A stretch of 64,000 nt of DNA from Nitrospinae bacterium bin107 (GTDB taxonomy: Bacteria > UBA8248): the NCBI GenBank assembly GCA_002238965.1, contig MPNJ01000004.1, positions 186,001-250,000 of the forward strand. The letters run 5' to 3'. Position 1 is the first letter of the stretch; every line of letters starts with the position of its first letter. Below, piece by piece: positions 8,340-17,296 of this stretch. The position numbers and the translations under genes are program-made. Below the pieces are notes generated by a model that was not told the DNA's origin, searched no databases, and saw nothing but the letters and a program-made list of their open reading frames with translations.

Positions 8340-8717
8340 CACCCCTTCCCTCCCCTTCGGAATACGTATGCAAATACCTGATCGGGCAAAAGATCCGCTT
8401 GATTCACACGTTGCGGTGATCCGCCATCCATCTCCGATCGTTCCGCGAATTTACCATGAGCCCGCTCACGCCACCAAGCGAACGGCGAAGACGTTTATCC
8501 TTACCCCCGGACGCCTTATCATTCATCGAACAGGCGCCGCCGTGACCCGGTCGATTGCCGCCGGCGGAAGAGACGGGATTCAGGATGTCTGGTATTTTTC
8601 TCCTTTCGAAAATATCGCCTGACTGACCAGACACCGCTTGCGAAAGTATGTTGATAAGATAGAATCACCCCAACGAGTAAAACCCATTTTTCTTCGATTT
8701 CCTATGGAGGTGAGTCT
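8340..8717. other. Divergent intergenic region between Kelch and TAXI genes
   Basis: About 375 bases with no credible gene; short frames on both strands lack ribosome sites and family resemblance. It must hold the promoters of both flanking genes. The only reasonable candidate I see is the one at 8638-8665 for the TAXI receptor. Confidence 0.6.
8638..8665 (+). promoter_or_regulatory. Possible promoter of the TAXI receptor gene
   Basis: TTGCGA (8638-8643) and TAGAAT (8660-8665) are 16 bases apart, about 50 bases before the ATG, which has a strong GGAGGTGA ribosome site. Confidence 0.35.
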
Positions 8718-9716
8718 ATGCGTACCCACAATAGATTGATCGCAGCAATTGCCGTTTTCGCTGTAGCCGGCTTCGCCGCCACATTGGCGAGCGCCGCCAC
8801 CACCAACATCACCATCGTCGGCGCGGGCAAGGGCGCGGGCGCGTTCCGCATGGCTGCGGGTCTTGCCGAGGCGGTGAACAAGACGAGCAAGACCGTCAAC
8901 GTCACCAACCGCGAGTCCAAGGGCTTCGTCGCCAACACGCGCCTCGTCGCCAGCGGACGCTCCGAGATCGGGATGACGAACGGTATTTTTGTCGACTTCA
9001 TCCAGCGCAAGCAAAAACCCTTCCACAAGGGCAAGGCGATGATGACCATCCGGGGGATCGGCCCGGTGTCGACTTCCTGGTTCCAGATGGCGACGTTTCA
9101 CAGGACCGGCATCAAGACCTACCACGATCTCGCCGGCAAGCGGGTGAACGTGGGCCCGAGGGGAAGCTCCACGCTCTTCATGACGAAGTTCATCACCGAC
9201 AGCATCGGGATTACCGACAAAATCCGCAAAGACTACCTGGGATGGGCAGCCGCCGCCAACAACATGATCGACAGCAAGATCGACGCTTTCAGCATCCCGA
9301 ACCCGGTGCCCTCGCCCTCGATTCTGCGCGCCTCGCGCAGCGGTCCGCTCCGCATCCTGAGCATCCCCGACAAGGTGCGCGACAAGTTCGTGGCCCTGAG
9401 CTCGGGCTATTACAAGGATGACAAGGACGCCAGCCCCTATCAGGGGATGAAGGGCAAGAAGTTCAAAACGGTCGCCTACACCATCTTCGCCGTGGCGAAC
9501 GAAAAAGTGCCGAACGACGTCATCTACGAGGTGACGCGGCGGGTGTACGACAAGGCGAACCGCGAATTTTTGATCAACGTCTTCAAGGGATGGAAGATCG
9601 GGCTGGATTTCGCCGCGAAGTCGGATGAGTTCATCAAGCAGATGGGCAGCTTCAAATTGAAGGTCCACCCCGGCGCCGCGCGCTACTGGAAGTCGAAAGG
9701 CTATATGGTCAACTAG
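8718..9716 (+). CDS. TAXI family TRAP transporter solute receptor
   Basis: 332 residues. A signal peptide runs to ASAA near residue 28, followed by the TAXI-type opening ITIVGAGKGAGAFRMAAGLAEAV and the DLAGKRVNVGPRGSST block near residues 140-155, both diagnostic of the family. It is a periplasmic receptor for a TRAP carrier with a fused permease; ligands of TAXI receptors are often glutamate-like or other dicarboxylates, but not predictable here. The GGAGGTGA ribosome site is 7 bases from the ATG. The fused permease gene follows 99 bases later across a strong hairpin. Confidence 0.93.
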   Translation: MRTHNRLIAAIAVFAVAGFAATLASAATTNITIVGAGKGAGAFRMAAGLAEAVNKTSKTVNVTNRESKGFVANTRLVASGRSEIGMTNGIFVDFIQRKQKPFHKGKAMMTIRGIGPVSTSWFQMATFHRTGIKTYHDLAGKRVNVGPRGSSTLFMTKFITDSIGITDKIRKDYLGWAAAANNMIDSKIDAFSIPNPVPSPSILRASRSGPLRILSIPDKVRDKFVALSSGYYKDDKDASPYQGMKGKKFKTVAYTIFAVANEKVPNDVIYEVTRRVYDKANREFLINVFKGWKIGLDFAAKSDEFIKQMGSFKLKVHPGAARYWKSKGYMVN

Positions 9717-9738
9717 ACGTTTCCCGGATTCTTTTGTT

Positions 9739-9767
9739 CCCCCGGAGGGCGAGACGCCTTCCGGGGG
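9739..9767 (+). promoter_or_regulatory. Strong intercistronic hairpin between TAXI receptor and permease
   Basis: A 12-bp stem (9739-9750 with 9756-9767, one G-T pair) around the loop GAGAC, with no following T run. This fits an RNA-stabilising or attenuating structure rather than a terminator. It would favour more receptor than permease, as is common for binding-protein operons. The function is inferred. Confidence 0.6.
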
Positions 9768-9815
9768 GTCTGGCTCGGGCGGCTGCCATTAGAATTCGGG
9801 TAAGAAAGGGTAGCG

Positions 9816-12422
9816 ATGGGGAAGTTTTTCAATTTGCTCGGGGGGTGGTTGCGATTCATATTCGCCCCGGAGTCGGCCATCCGCCGCGATATCGAGCCCG
9901 GCCTCCAGAAGAAAAACCTGCCCGTCTTCATATTTCTCTCCGCCATTCTCCTCGTCTACATCGTTATCTTCGCCGGGAGAAAATACAACCTCTACCTTCC
10001 CTATGAAATCTCATGGGAATGGCAGGAGGTCGATTTCCCCGCTCTCGAGTTCTGGCTCTACGCCCTCATCTGGCTCTACGTCTCGGGCCTGTGCATTCTG
10101 CCGAGGGTGACGATCCTGCTCTCCTCGTTCGTGTTCGCCGCCTATTTTCTATACGGCGCGGCGAACAGGGCGCCGGTGGATTTCGGCCTGGGTTTCGGCG
10201 AGGTCATCGTCTATATCCTCTCCCCGCTCCTCACTGCGGAGATGGAGAAATCCCTCTCGGCGATATGGGAGACGCTCCACTTTCCGGGGCTCTCCATCTA
10301 TGCGTATCATTTCTACCTGCCCCTGTACGTGATCTTCACCGCCATCCTGACGTTCATCTTCTATCCCGCTCGCGCGGGCGCTCCGACGAGGCGGCCCTCC
10401 ACCGTAGACCTCCTCCTGTGCGCGGGCGTCGTCGTATTCACGGTGGAATACATCATGAACTTCGCCGACAGGGGAGACCGGGCGGGCCTCGTCCTCTGGC
10501 CGGACGTCGCCATGGGAACAATCGCCATCATCGTCTCGATAGAGATGTGCCGCCGGGTGCTGGGCTGGGTGCTTCCGCTGCTGGGTCTCTTTTTCTTTTA
10601 CTACGCCATGTACGGCAACTATTTTCCTGGACGGCTCCTGCACAAGGGGTTTTCCTATAACGAGGTTGTGAGCTTCATTTACGGGACGTCGGGTATATTC
10701 GGCGTCATTGCGAACGTCTACGCGAGCTATGTGTTCCTGTTTATCCTTTTCGGCGTCTTTCTGGAAAAGACGAAGGTCGGCGACGTGTTCATCGATCTCT
10801 CCTACGCCCTGGTGGGCCGTCTACGCGGAGGAGCGGCCAAGGCCTCGGTCGTATCGAGCGGCCTGGTGGGATCGGTGGTGGGAAGCGGGGCGGCGAACAT
10901 CGTCATCACCGGAACCTTCACGATCCCGCTCATGAAGCGTGCGGGCTACAAGCCTCATTACGCGGGAGCGGTCGAGGCGGTCTCATCCATCGGCGGCCAC
11001 CTGCTGCCCCCCATCATGGGTTCGGCGGCCTTTCTCGTAGCCGCGTTCACCGAAACGGACTATGGATGGATAGCGCTCATATCGCTCGTACCCGCGCTGA
11101 TGTACTACTTCTCGGTCTACATGTCGGTCCACTTCCGATCAGGGATGGACGGCATCCACGGCCTCTCGAAAGAAGAGTTGCCCGAACTGCTGCCATTGCT
11201 CAAAAAAGACGGTTACCTGCTGCTGCCGGTGGCGCTGCTCATCTGCCGGCTCGTCATCGGACGCTCACCCTTCGACGCGGCGCTCTGGTCTATCATCCTG
11301 GCGATGGTTCTGGGATTCTTCCGCGAGGACACACGCCTGCTGGCCCTGCCGCCGGTTCTCGCGCGCCTCGTTGGTCGTCCCGGGTGGAGCACCCGCAACG
11401 ACAGGCTCGAATACGAGGCCGCGAAACACCACAAGAAACTCATGGAATCGGGCAAGAGCCTGGAAGATGCCAACGCCGAGGCGGAAGCCTATCTGGAAAC
11501 AGCGAAGACCGAGCCCGCCGGTAACACGCTCATGGAGAACTGGCCCCTGCTCGCCGGGCTGGGGCTGCTTATCGTGCTTCCGGTGGCGGGACATACCCTG
11601 CCTGAGACGATCTTCTGGTCCGTGCTCGCGGCGGTGGTGCTCTCATCCCCTCGCGTTCTGGACGGCCTCGAGCGAGGCGCCGTCAACTCGCTCATCATCG
11701 GCGTGACGGCTGGCGTGATGGGCATCGTGCTAGCCGGCGTCTCCATGCCCGGCCTCGGCATCAAGTTCTCCTCCATCATCCTGGGCTACGCGTCCTTCCT
11801 CGACAACGCCCTGGGCATCACGGGGACCGCGCTTCCGGTGGCGATTCTGCTATGCACCGTCGCCAGCTACATCATGGGGATGGGCATGACGATCACGGCA
11901 AGCTACGTGCTGCTCTCGATCCTCGCCGTGCCCGCGCTTGTGGAACTCGGTGTGCCGCTCCTGAGCGCGCACCTGATGATCCTCTGGCTGAGCCAGGACG
12001 CCTCGCTCACGCCGCCCTTCGCCCTGGGTGCGTTCATCGCGGCGGGCGTGGCGGGCGCCGACCCGATGCGCACCGGCTTCGCTTCCCTCAAACTCGGCAA
12101 GGCGCTCTACATCGTCCCCTTCCTGATGGCCTACACCCCGATCAACATGACGCCGGGCTCGGAGTGGATCGACATCCTCATCGTATGGGGGAGCGGCTTC
12201 ATGGGCTTTTTCTGTACCTCGGCGTCGCTCGAGGGCTACATGCGCAGAAAACTCGAAATCTGGGAGCGTGTCGTCTTCGCCGTGGCGGGTGGTCTGCTGT
12301 TCTTCTACGTTCCGTGGATGAAGATAACGGGCACGATCATCATGGCCGTCATGATCGCCATCCAGTTCATGAGCGCGAAGGATGAGGGTGCTGCCTCGCC
12401 TAGACCTGCAGCGTCCTCGTAA
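9816..12422 (+). CDS. TRAP transporter fused permease (DctQM-type, TAXI-associated)
   Basis: 868 residues. The N-terminal third carries the four-helix DctQ-like part after several extra helices. From about residue 225 it is DctM-like, with GLVGSVVGSGAANIVITG near 346 and GGHLLPPIMGSAAF near 390. A charged, helix-prone insert of about 65 residues (roughly 506-571, rich in E, K and A) splits the DctM part, as in many fused TAXI permeases. The final helices end near residue 850. It is an inner-membrane sodium-coupled carrier fed by the receptor upstream. AAGGG precedes the ATG. Confidence 0.93.
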   Translation: MGKFFNLLGGWLRFIFAPESAIRRDIEPGLQKKNLPVFIFLSAILLVYIVIFAGRKYNLYLPYEISWEWQEVDFPALEFWLYALIWLYVSGLCILPRVTILLSSFVFAAYFLYGAANRAPVDFGLGFGEVIVYILSPLLTAEMEKSLSAIWETLHFPGLSIYAYHFYLPLYVIFTAILTFIFYPARAGAPTRRPSTVDLLLCAGVVVFTVEYIMNFADRGDRAGLVLWPDVAMGTIAIIVSIEMCRRVLGWVLPLLGLFFFYYAMYGNYFPGRLLHKGFSYNEVVSFIYGTSGIFGVIANVYASYVFLFILFGVFLEKTKVGDVFIDLSYALVGRLRGGAAKASVVSSGLVGSVVGSGAANIVITGTFTIPLMKRAGYKPHYAGAVEAVSSIGGHLLPPIMGSAAFLVAAFTETDYGWIALISLVPALMYYFSVYMSVHFRSGMDGIHGLSKEELPELLPLLKKDGYLLLPVALLICRLVIGRSPFDAALWSIILAMVLGFFREDTRLLALPPVLARLVGRPGWSTRNDRLEYEAAKHHKKLMESGKSLEDANAEAEAYLETAKTEPAGNTLMENWPLLAGLGLLIVLPVAGHTLPETIFWSVLAAVVLSSPRVLDGLERGAVNSLIIGVTAGVMGIVLAGVSMPGLGIKFSSIILGYASFLDNALGITGTALPVAILLCTVASYIMGMGMTITASYVLLSILAVPALVELGVPLLSAHLMILWLSQDASLTPPFALGAFIAAGVAGADPMRTGFASLKLGKALYIVPFLMAYTPINMTPGSEWIDILIVWGSGFMGFFCTSASLEGYMRRKLEIWERVVFAVAGGLLFFYVPWMKITGTIIMAVMIAIQFMSAKDEGAASPRPAASS

Positions 12423-12470
12423 CCTCGGGAAACCTGAAACGCCAAAATCGCGCCTCGTCCTGCAGTTTAA

Positions 12471-13388
12471 TTAAGCCGGCAATGAGCGTTCCAGAAGCGC
12501 CTTCAGCGCGCCGCCACAGTAGGAGCGGGCGAAATCCTCTCCGTGAGCGGCGGAGAGGCGCTCGCCGAAGCCCCTTATCCCCCAGATACCCTTGAATTCT
12601 TCGAACAGGCTGTTGATACCCGCAAAGTCGCTGCCCAGCACCACCTGATGGGCGGCGACTTCGGCCAGAAACTCGATTTCCTCCAGGTGACGCTCGAACT
12701 CACCCACGAATCCTGGGAACGGCGTGAGACCGATGAGCGCGCCCGTCTCGATGAGTCTCCTCGCCATATCACGCGGAATCCCCCGCTCGCCGTAGACGGA
12801 TGCAACCGGCTCGTCCAGATACCCGTGCGAGTAGTGCATCTCCTGCCCGGTGACGAGGGCGAGATCGATCATGTCCGATTTCGTCTGGTGGTTCGCATGC
12901 GCGCAATCGGCCATGAAACCCGTCCGCCAGGCCTGCATCAAGAAAGCGCGGCCCAGGGGGGTGAGGCCGCGGGCTGGATCGCCCTTGGCGCCGCCGCCCA
13001 GCGCGTTGTCCTCGTTGTAAAGCGGCGCGACGCTCCGCACGCCCTCTTCCCAGAGCCATTCGAGGTGTTTCAGATCACTTTCGCTCTCGATGAAATAGAC
13101 GCCTTCCGCGTGTATCAACTGCCTCCCCACACCTCCCAGGTCCTTTCGTGTGAGGACGACGCTGAGACCCTCCGATTCCCGAATCAGCCCCAAATCACGC
13201 TCGAGCGCCTCGAAATGCGCCTCCTGCGGCGCGTCCGCCAGCCTGCCCAGGGCCGTGAACACCCCGTTCAGCTTCGCCGCCGTTGGGATATCTATCTGTT
13301 CGGTAAGGAAAGGGTCTTCAACGGCCGAATCGACAAGAAAGCGCAGATCGGTGTGAAAATCCCAAACGTCCTTGAACTCTATCGGCAT
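12471..13388 (-). CDS. Membrane dipeptidase-like (peptidase family M19) protein
   Basis: 305 residues, similar in length to bacterial renal-dipeptidase homologues. The metal ligands of M19 can be matched: HTD in DFHTDL (residues about 12-14), glutamate in HAEGVYF, histidine in DCAH, histidine in YSHG, and the aspartate of LGSDFAGI. The family hydrolyses dipeptides, often with one D-residue, or related amide bonds. Several surrounding blocks differ from canonical dipeptidases, so the substrate may differ too. No signal peptide is seen, so it is probably cytosolic. GGAG lies 9 bases before the ATG. It is convergent with the TAXI permease. Confidence 0.8.
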   Translation of the reverse strand: MPIEFKDVWDFHTDLRFLVDSAVEDPFLTEQIDIPTAAKLNGVFTALGRLADAPQEAHFEALERDLGLIRESEGLSVVLTRKDLGGVGRQLIHAEGVYFIESESDLKHLEWLWEEGVRSVAPLYNEDNALGGGAKGDPARGLTPLGRAFLMQAWRTGFMADCAHANHQTKSDMIDLALVTGQEMHYSHGYLDEPVASVYGERGIPRDMARRLIETGALIGLTPFPGFVGEFERHLEEIEFLAEVAAHQVVLGSDFAGINSLFEEFKGIWGIRGFGERLSAAHGEDFARSYCGGALKALLERSLPA

Positions 13389-13526
13389 CCGCGTCTTCTC
13401 CCGGAATCAGCGCTAAAACTTCCATCGACGAAAAAACCATCATAACACGTGAGATTCGGGCTTCACCTTTGCGCTCCGCTGCTAGCTCGCATAGGCTGTC
13501 GGCTTTGTTTTCAGGGAGGATGTTCG

Positions 13527-14309
13527 ATGTCGACAACGAAACCACTGGTGCTGATCGAGCGCGACGGCCCGCTCGCCACCCTCTCGCTCAACCGCCCCGA
13601 GAAGCGAAACGCCATGAATACGCAGATGACCCGCGAGGCGAAATCTGCGATTGCCGAGCTTGCGAAGGCGGATGACTTGCGCGTCCTGATCATCAAGGGT
13701 GCGGGCAGCGTATTCTCCGCCGGGGCCGACGTGGTCGAGATGGGCGCTCTTACGGAAGACAACGCGCGCGATTTCATCTCGAACCTCCATTCCTTGATCC
13801 ACGGCGTTCGCGAATTTCCGCATCCCGTGGTCTGCAAGTGCCAGGGCTACGTTCTGGGCGGCGCGCTCGAGTTGATGCTCGGCTGCGACCTCCGCGTCGC
13901 GGCGGATGATACGAAGTTCGGTATGCCCGAGGTGCGGGTCGGCGTGCCCTCCGTCATCGAGGCGGCGCTGTTCGTGCCCATCTCAGGCTTGGGGGCTGCG
14001 CAGGACCTGCTATTCACGGGCAGGACGTTCGACGCCCAGGAGGCGCACCGTCTGGGTATCGTTCAGAGGATATGCCCGTTGGCGGAACTGGAAGCAACGA
14101 CACATGAGGCCATAATGGATCTTCTCCAGGCCGCTCCCGGCGCGCTGCGCGCCCAGAAAGCGCTTCTGAGGCGATGGATGCAGGCCTATCTCGAAGCCGC
14201 GGTTCCTCCTTCCATCGACGCCTTCGAGGCCTCCTTCCGGACCGGCGAACCACAAGAGGGCATGGCCGCTGCGCACGAGAAGCGTCCTCCCTCCTGGGCG
14301 CCTGAGTAG
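13527..14309 (+). CDS. Enoyl-CoA hydratase/isomerase family protein
   Basis: 260 residues from the ATG at 13527, chosen because AGGGAGG lies 7 bases upstream. A frame extension back to 13449 has neither a ribosome site nor family similarity. Crotonase features are NRPEKRNA (22-29), FSAGADVVEM (oxyanion loop, about 63-72), and both acid residues of hydratases: E115 in ALELMLGCDLR and E135 in MPEVRVG. So hydration of an enoyl-CoA is possible, though isomerase or lyase roles also occur in this fold. It is cytosolic and appears to be a single gene. Confidence 0.9.
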   Translation: MSTTKPLVLIERDGPLATLSLNRPEKRNAMNTQMTREAKSAIAELAKADDLRVLIIKGAGSVFSAGADVVEMGALTEDNARDFISNLHSLIHGVREFPHPVVCKCQGYVLGGALELMLGCDLRVAADDTKFGMPEVRVGVPSVIEAALFVPISGLGAAQDLLFTGRTFDAQEAHRLGIVQRICPLAELEATTHEAIMDLLQAAPGALRAQKALLRRWMQAYLEAAVPPSIDAFEASFRTGEPQEGMAAAHEKRPPSWAPE

Positions 14310-14370
14310 GGATACAACCTGAGAGAAAAACACATTCCCCTCGGGGACTGTTGATTTCGTGATTCGGAGT

Positions 14371-14402
14371 GTAGGGACAACCCCTCCTCGGGGTTGTCCT
14401 AC
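14371..14402. repeat. Palindrome, GTAGGGACAACCCC arms
   Basis: Left arm 14371-14384 and right arm 14390-14402 are complementary with one extra G in the left arm, around the loop TCCTC. This is the second GTAGGG-ended palindrome of the window. Confidence 0.75.
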
Positions 14403-14439
14403 CCTCCGTGGTTGTCCTTTTGCAGGGTGGTTACAATCA

Positions 14440-14481
14440 GGACAGGCACGGAGACCCCGGACAGGTACAGGAGGCCTGTCC
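14440..14481. repeat. Palindrome with GGACAGGC/GCCTGTCC arms
   Basis: Arms at 14440-14447 and 14474-14481 are perfect 8-bp complements. A further GGACAGG copy lies at 14459-14465 inside. Confidence 0.55.
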
Positions 14482-14507
14482 GCTACAAAAGGCGGTGCGG
14501 TTTTGTT

Positions 14508-14535
14508 CGTCATTCCGGCTTTCGCCGGAATGACG
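14508..14535. repeat. REP/dRS3-like palindrome (CGTCATTCCGGC arms)
   Basis: A perfect 12-bp stem (14508-14519 with 14524-14535) with a TTTC loop. The core ATTCCGGC...GCCGGAAT is of the type of the widespread proteobacterial dRS3-like/REP palindromes, so it is likely present in many copies in this genome. Confidence 0.75.
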
Positions 14536-14650
14536 ACAGTGGAAAATTCCACCCGACGAGGACTTTTTCAACAGCCCTCCTCGCGGTGGCGTTCACTCAT
14601 TCCCTGTGGCATCTTCACTCTTCCTGCCGGGAGGATGAAGGAGAACCGGG

Positions 14651-14980
14651 ATGACGGAAGACGAGGCCTTGATCGAGCGCATCCGTCCGATTCTCAGGCG
14701 GCGCAAAGGGTATTCGGAAAAACGCATGTTCGGCGGCGTTTGCTTCATGATCAACGGAAATATGTGCGCCGGAACGTGGAAGGGTTCGCTTATCGTGCGG
14801 CTCGGCAAGGAAAATCACGAAAAAACACTTGCAGAACCTCATACGAAACCCGCCGATATGGCGGGCCGCGTGATGAAGGGCTGGGCGCTCGTCGAACCGG
14901 CGGGAATTACTACCGAAGACGCTCTGAAATCCTGGGTGCGCCGGGCGGCGAAATTCGCAGGCTCGCTTCCGCCCAAATGA
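14651..14980 (+). CDS. TfoX N-terminal domain protein
   Basis: 109 residues, the size of stand-alone TfoX/Sxy N-domain proteins. The family blocks RMFGGVCFMINGNM (about 25-38) and SLIVRLG (46-52) are clear, and a PADMAGRVMKGWA segment follows. The N domain occurs in the Sxy competence regulator, but the short stand-alone versions are widespread and uncharacterised, so a competence role should not be assumed. AAGGAG lies 7 bases before the ATG. It sits just after the repeat cluster and before a quinone reductase gene. Confidence 0.85.
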   Translation: MTEDEALIERIRPILRRRKGYSEKRMFGGVCFMINGNMCAGTWKGSLIVRLGKENHEKTLAEPHTKPADMAGRVMKGWALVEPAGITTEDALKSWVRRAAKFAGSLPPK

Positions 14981-15029
14981 GCACTCACTCCTGAAACTAC
15001 TTGGATGCACTCTCATGAAGGATGAATAG

Positions 15030-16025
15030 ATGAAAGCGATTACAGTCCAGGGAGACGCCGGAATCGAAGGGCTGGTATACGGCGAGGTCCCAACGCCCGT
15101 GCCGGGAGAGGGCGAAGTGCGCGTGAAACTCCTGGCCTCGGGCATCAACCACATCGACGTCTACCAGTGCACCCCAGCCATGGTGCAGCATGAAAAGCCC
15201 CACACCATGGGCGCGGACGGCGCGGGCATCGTGGATAAGGCGGGATCGGGTGCGACCTTAAAGCCGGGCGATGAAGTCATCCTCGACCCCAATCTGGGCG
15301 ACCCCACCCAGCCGGGCTACGGCCTGGTGGGTGCGCAATGTGCGGGCACGCACGCGGAGTTCATCGTCTTGCCGGAGAAAAATTTTTTCCCTAAGCCTGA
15401 TAACCTCTCGTTTGAGGAGGCGGCGGCGCTTCCTCTCGCTCTCACCACGGCTTATCGCCAGCTCATCAGCCGCGCACGGCTTACAAAAGGCGAGAACGTC
15501 CTCATCCACGGGGTGGGCGGCGGCGTCATGCTCTACTGCCTGCAACTCGCGGCGCAGGCGGGGGCTTTCTCCATCGTCACCTCATCAAGTGATGAGAAGC
15601 TCGAAACCGCCAAATCCTTGGGCGCGGACGTCTGCATCAACTACAAGACGGGGGACGTCGCGGGAGCCGTGATGGAAGCCACCGATGGCCGAGGCGCCGA
15701 CGTGGTGGTCGACAACGTGGGCGCGCCCACCTTCGCGGTGAGCGCGAAATGCGTTGCGCTGAACGGGCGCATCACCATTGTGGGCGGGGCCGCGCACCAC
15801 GTGATACCGGAGGTGAACCTGCGCGATCTGTACTTCAAGCAGGTCGACATCCACACCTCCACCATGGCAACGCCGGAAGAATTCAAGCAGGCGATGGCCC
15901 TCGCCGCCGAGGGGAAGATAAAGGCTCACATCGACTCCACCTATCCCCTCTCCCGCTTCAGGGAGGCCATCAAGCGCGTGGCGGGGGGCCGGCAATTCGG
16001 TAAAGTCGTGATCACCAGAGACTAG
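15030..16025 (+). CDS. Zinc-free MDR-family NAD(P)H:quinone reductase-like oxidoreductase
   Basis: 331 residues of the medium-chain dehydrogenase superfamily. A GroES-like N-domain is followed by a Rossmann domain with HGVGGGVM near residues 165-172 and the DVVVDNVG block near 228. Neither the catalytic zinc ligands (GHE is replaced by GADGAG) nor the four-cysteine structural zinc site is present. This is typical of quinone reductase/crotonyl-CoA-reductase-like members. It probably uses NADPH and is cytosolic. AAGGA precedes the ATG. It is 64 bases upstream of an aminotransferase gene on the same strand. Confidence 0.9.
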   Translation: MKAITVQGDAGIEGLVYGEVPTPVPGEGEVRVKLLASGINHIDVYQCTPAMVQHEKPHTMGADGAGIVDKAGSGATLKPGDEVILDPNLGDPTQPGYGLVGAQCAGTHAEFIVLPEKNFFPKPDNLSFEEAAALPLALTTAYRQLISRARLTKGENVLIHGVGGGVMLYCLQLAAQAGAFSIVTSSSDEKLETAKSLGADVCINYKTGDVAGAVMEATDGRGADVVVDNVGAPTFAVSAKCVALNGRITIVGGAAHHVIPEVNLRDLYFKQVDIHTSTMATPEEFKQAMALAAEGKIKAHIDSTYPLSRFREAIKRVAGGRQFGKVVITRD

Positions 16026-16089
16026 GGACGAGTCGCTTGAGCCTCCAGTCAACACGCGGACAATTCACTTTTGGAGATAGTACAAAATT

Positions 16090-17238
16090 ATGAATAGACA
16101 CCTCGCCAAAACCGTCGCCGCGACCGCAGGCGGAGAGCGCGCCAATCACATGACGGCCAAAAAACCGGCGGGCCTGGTGCCGCTCGACTCGGGAACGCCC
16201 AACTTCCCCACGCCCGCGCACATCACGAATGCCGCAAAGGAAGCGCTCGACCAGGGCTTGACGGGCTACGCCCCCGGACAGGGAGACCCTGAATTCCTCG
16301 AAGCCGTGTGCGAACACGTCAAGCGCGAGGCCAATGCGCATTACACGCCTCATTCCATCATCGCGACGAACGGGGCGAGTTCCGGCATCTACGCCGTCAT
16401 GACGACGTTCCTCGACCCGGGCGATGAGGCCATTCTCATGGACCCCACGTTTTCCCTCTACGCCCACGTCGCACTGCAACTCGGAGCCGTCCCCGTTTCA
16501 GTACCGCACGACGCGGACTACCAGATCGACGTAGAGGCCGTGCGCCGCGCCATCACACAGCGCACGCGCCTCATCCTCGTCAACAACCCGAACAACCCCA
16601 CCGGCGTGGTCTATCGCCGCGAAGACCTGTCGGCTCTTGCCGAACTCGCAACGGAGCACGATCTCATGCTCGTATCGGACGAGGCTTATGCGAAAATCCT
16701 GCAACCAGGCTTCGAGCACGTTCCCCTGCTCTCGTTCACCGAACACAGGGACCACCTCATCCTGCTCGACACTTTTTCCAAGACCTACTCGATGACCGGC
16801 TGGCGGCTCGGCTTCATGGTCGTGCCCGAGGACCTGCCCCAGCCCATGTTCAGCGTGCACCGCTCCATCAACGGGCCTATCAACACCTTCGTCCAGCGCG
16901 CGGGCGCGGTTGCGCTCAGAAGCTCGCAGGAATGCGTGGCAGAGATGGCGGTTGAGTACCACAAGCGGGGCCGCCTCATGAACGAGATGACACGGGCCAT
17001 CCCGGGACTCATTCCGGTCGAGCCCCAAGGCGGTTTCTACCAGTACTGCCGGTATGAATACCCCATTCCCTCGAGCGAAGTCCGAAAGCGCGTCTGGGAG
17101 GCCGGGGCGGCGATCCGCAGCGGTTCCGAGTTCGGCGCCTCGGGCGAAAACCACCTGCGCTTCACCTACTCGGTGGATGAGGAAGTCATCGAAAAGGGCA
17201 TGAATATCGTGGGCGAGGTGTTCCGCCACTTAGGCTGA
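16090..17238 (+). CDS. Class I/II PLP-dependent aminotransferase
   Basis: 382 residues with all fold-type I landmarks: LTGYAPGQGDPEFLEAV near 57, NGASSGIY (94-101), NNPNNPTG (165-172), SDEAY with D197 and Y200 for the PLP ring, and SKTYSMTGWRLGF with the Schiff-base lysine K231. R-containing HLRFTYS near the end would bind the substrate carboxylate. The family includes aspartate, aromatic and alanine aminotransferases; I cannot separate them by sight. GGAG is rather far (about 14 bases) from the ATG at 16090, so the start is less certain; M21 is an alternative. Confidence 0.9.
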   Translation: MNRHLAKTVAATAGGERANHMTAKKPAGLVPLDSGTPNFPTPAHITNAAKEALDQGLTGYAPGQGDPEFLEAVCEHVKREANAHYTPHSIIATNGASSGIYAVMTTFLDPGDEAILMDPTFSLYAHVALQLGAVPVSVPHDADYQIDVEAVRRAITQRTRLILVNNPNNPTGVVYRREDLSALAELATEHDLMLVSDEAYAKILQPGFEHVPLLSFTEHRDHLILLDTFSKTYSMTGWRLGFMVVPEDLPQPMFSVHRSINGPINTFVQRAGAVALRSSQECVAEMAVEYHKRGRLMNEMTRAIPGLIPVEPQGGFYQYCRYEYPIPSSEVRKRVWEAGAAIRSGSEFGASGENHLRFTYSVDEEVIEKGMNIVGEVFRHLG

Positions 17239-17259
17239 AACGCCTGATTCGCTAATCAT

Positions 17260-17284
17260 GAGCCACCCATTCCCCGGGCGGCTC
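17260..17284. terminator. Hairpin between convergent aminotransferase genes
   Basis: Nine-base arms (17260-17268 and 17276-17284, one mismatch) around a 7-base loop, in the 58 bases between two convergent genes. There is no T run, so it is only a possible two-way terminator. Confidence 0.35.
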
Positions 17285-17296
17285 CTTCCAGCTTCA

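Larger units (their letters stand above)
14310..14650. other. Intergenic repeat cluster
   Basis: 340 bases without a gene; the frames crossing it are low-complexity shadows. It holds at least three different palindromes in a row (14371-14402, 14440-14481 and 14508-14535) and a TTTTTCAACAGCCC motif at 14564-14577. Confidence 0.65.

Noticed and set aside
14010-14552. Minus-strand frame of 180 codons crossing the repeat cluster.
   Set aside because: Runs antisense to the enoyl-CoA hydratase and through palindromes; no family likeness.
14651-14980. Competence regulator Sxy/TfoX.
   Set aside because: Only the N-terminal domain is present at 109 residues; stand-alone N-domain proteins are widespread and not shown to control competence.
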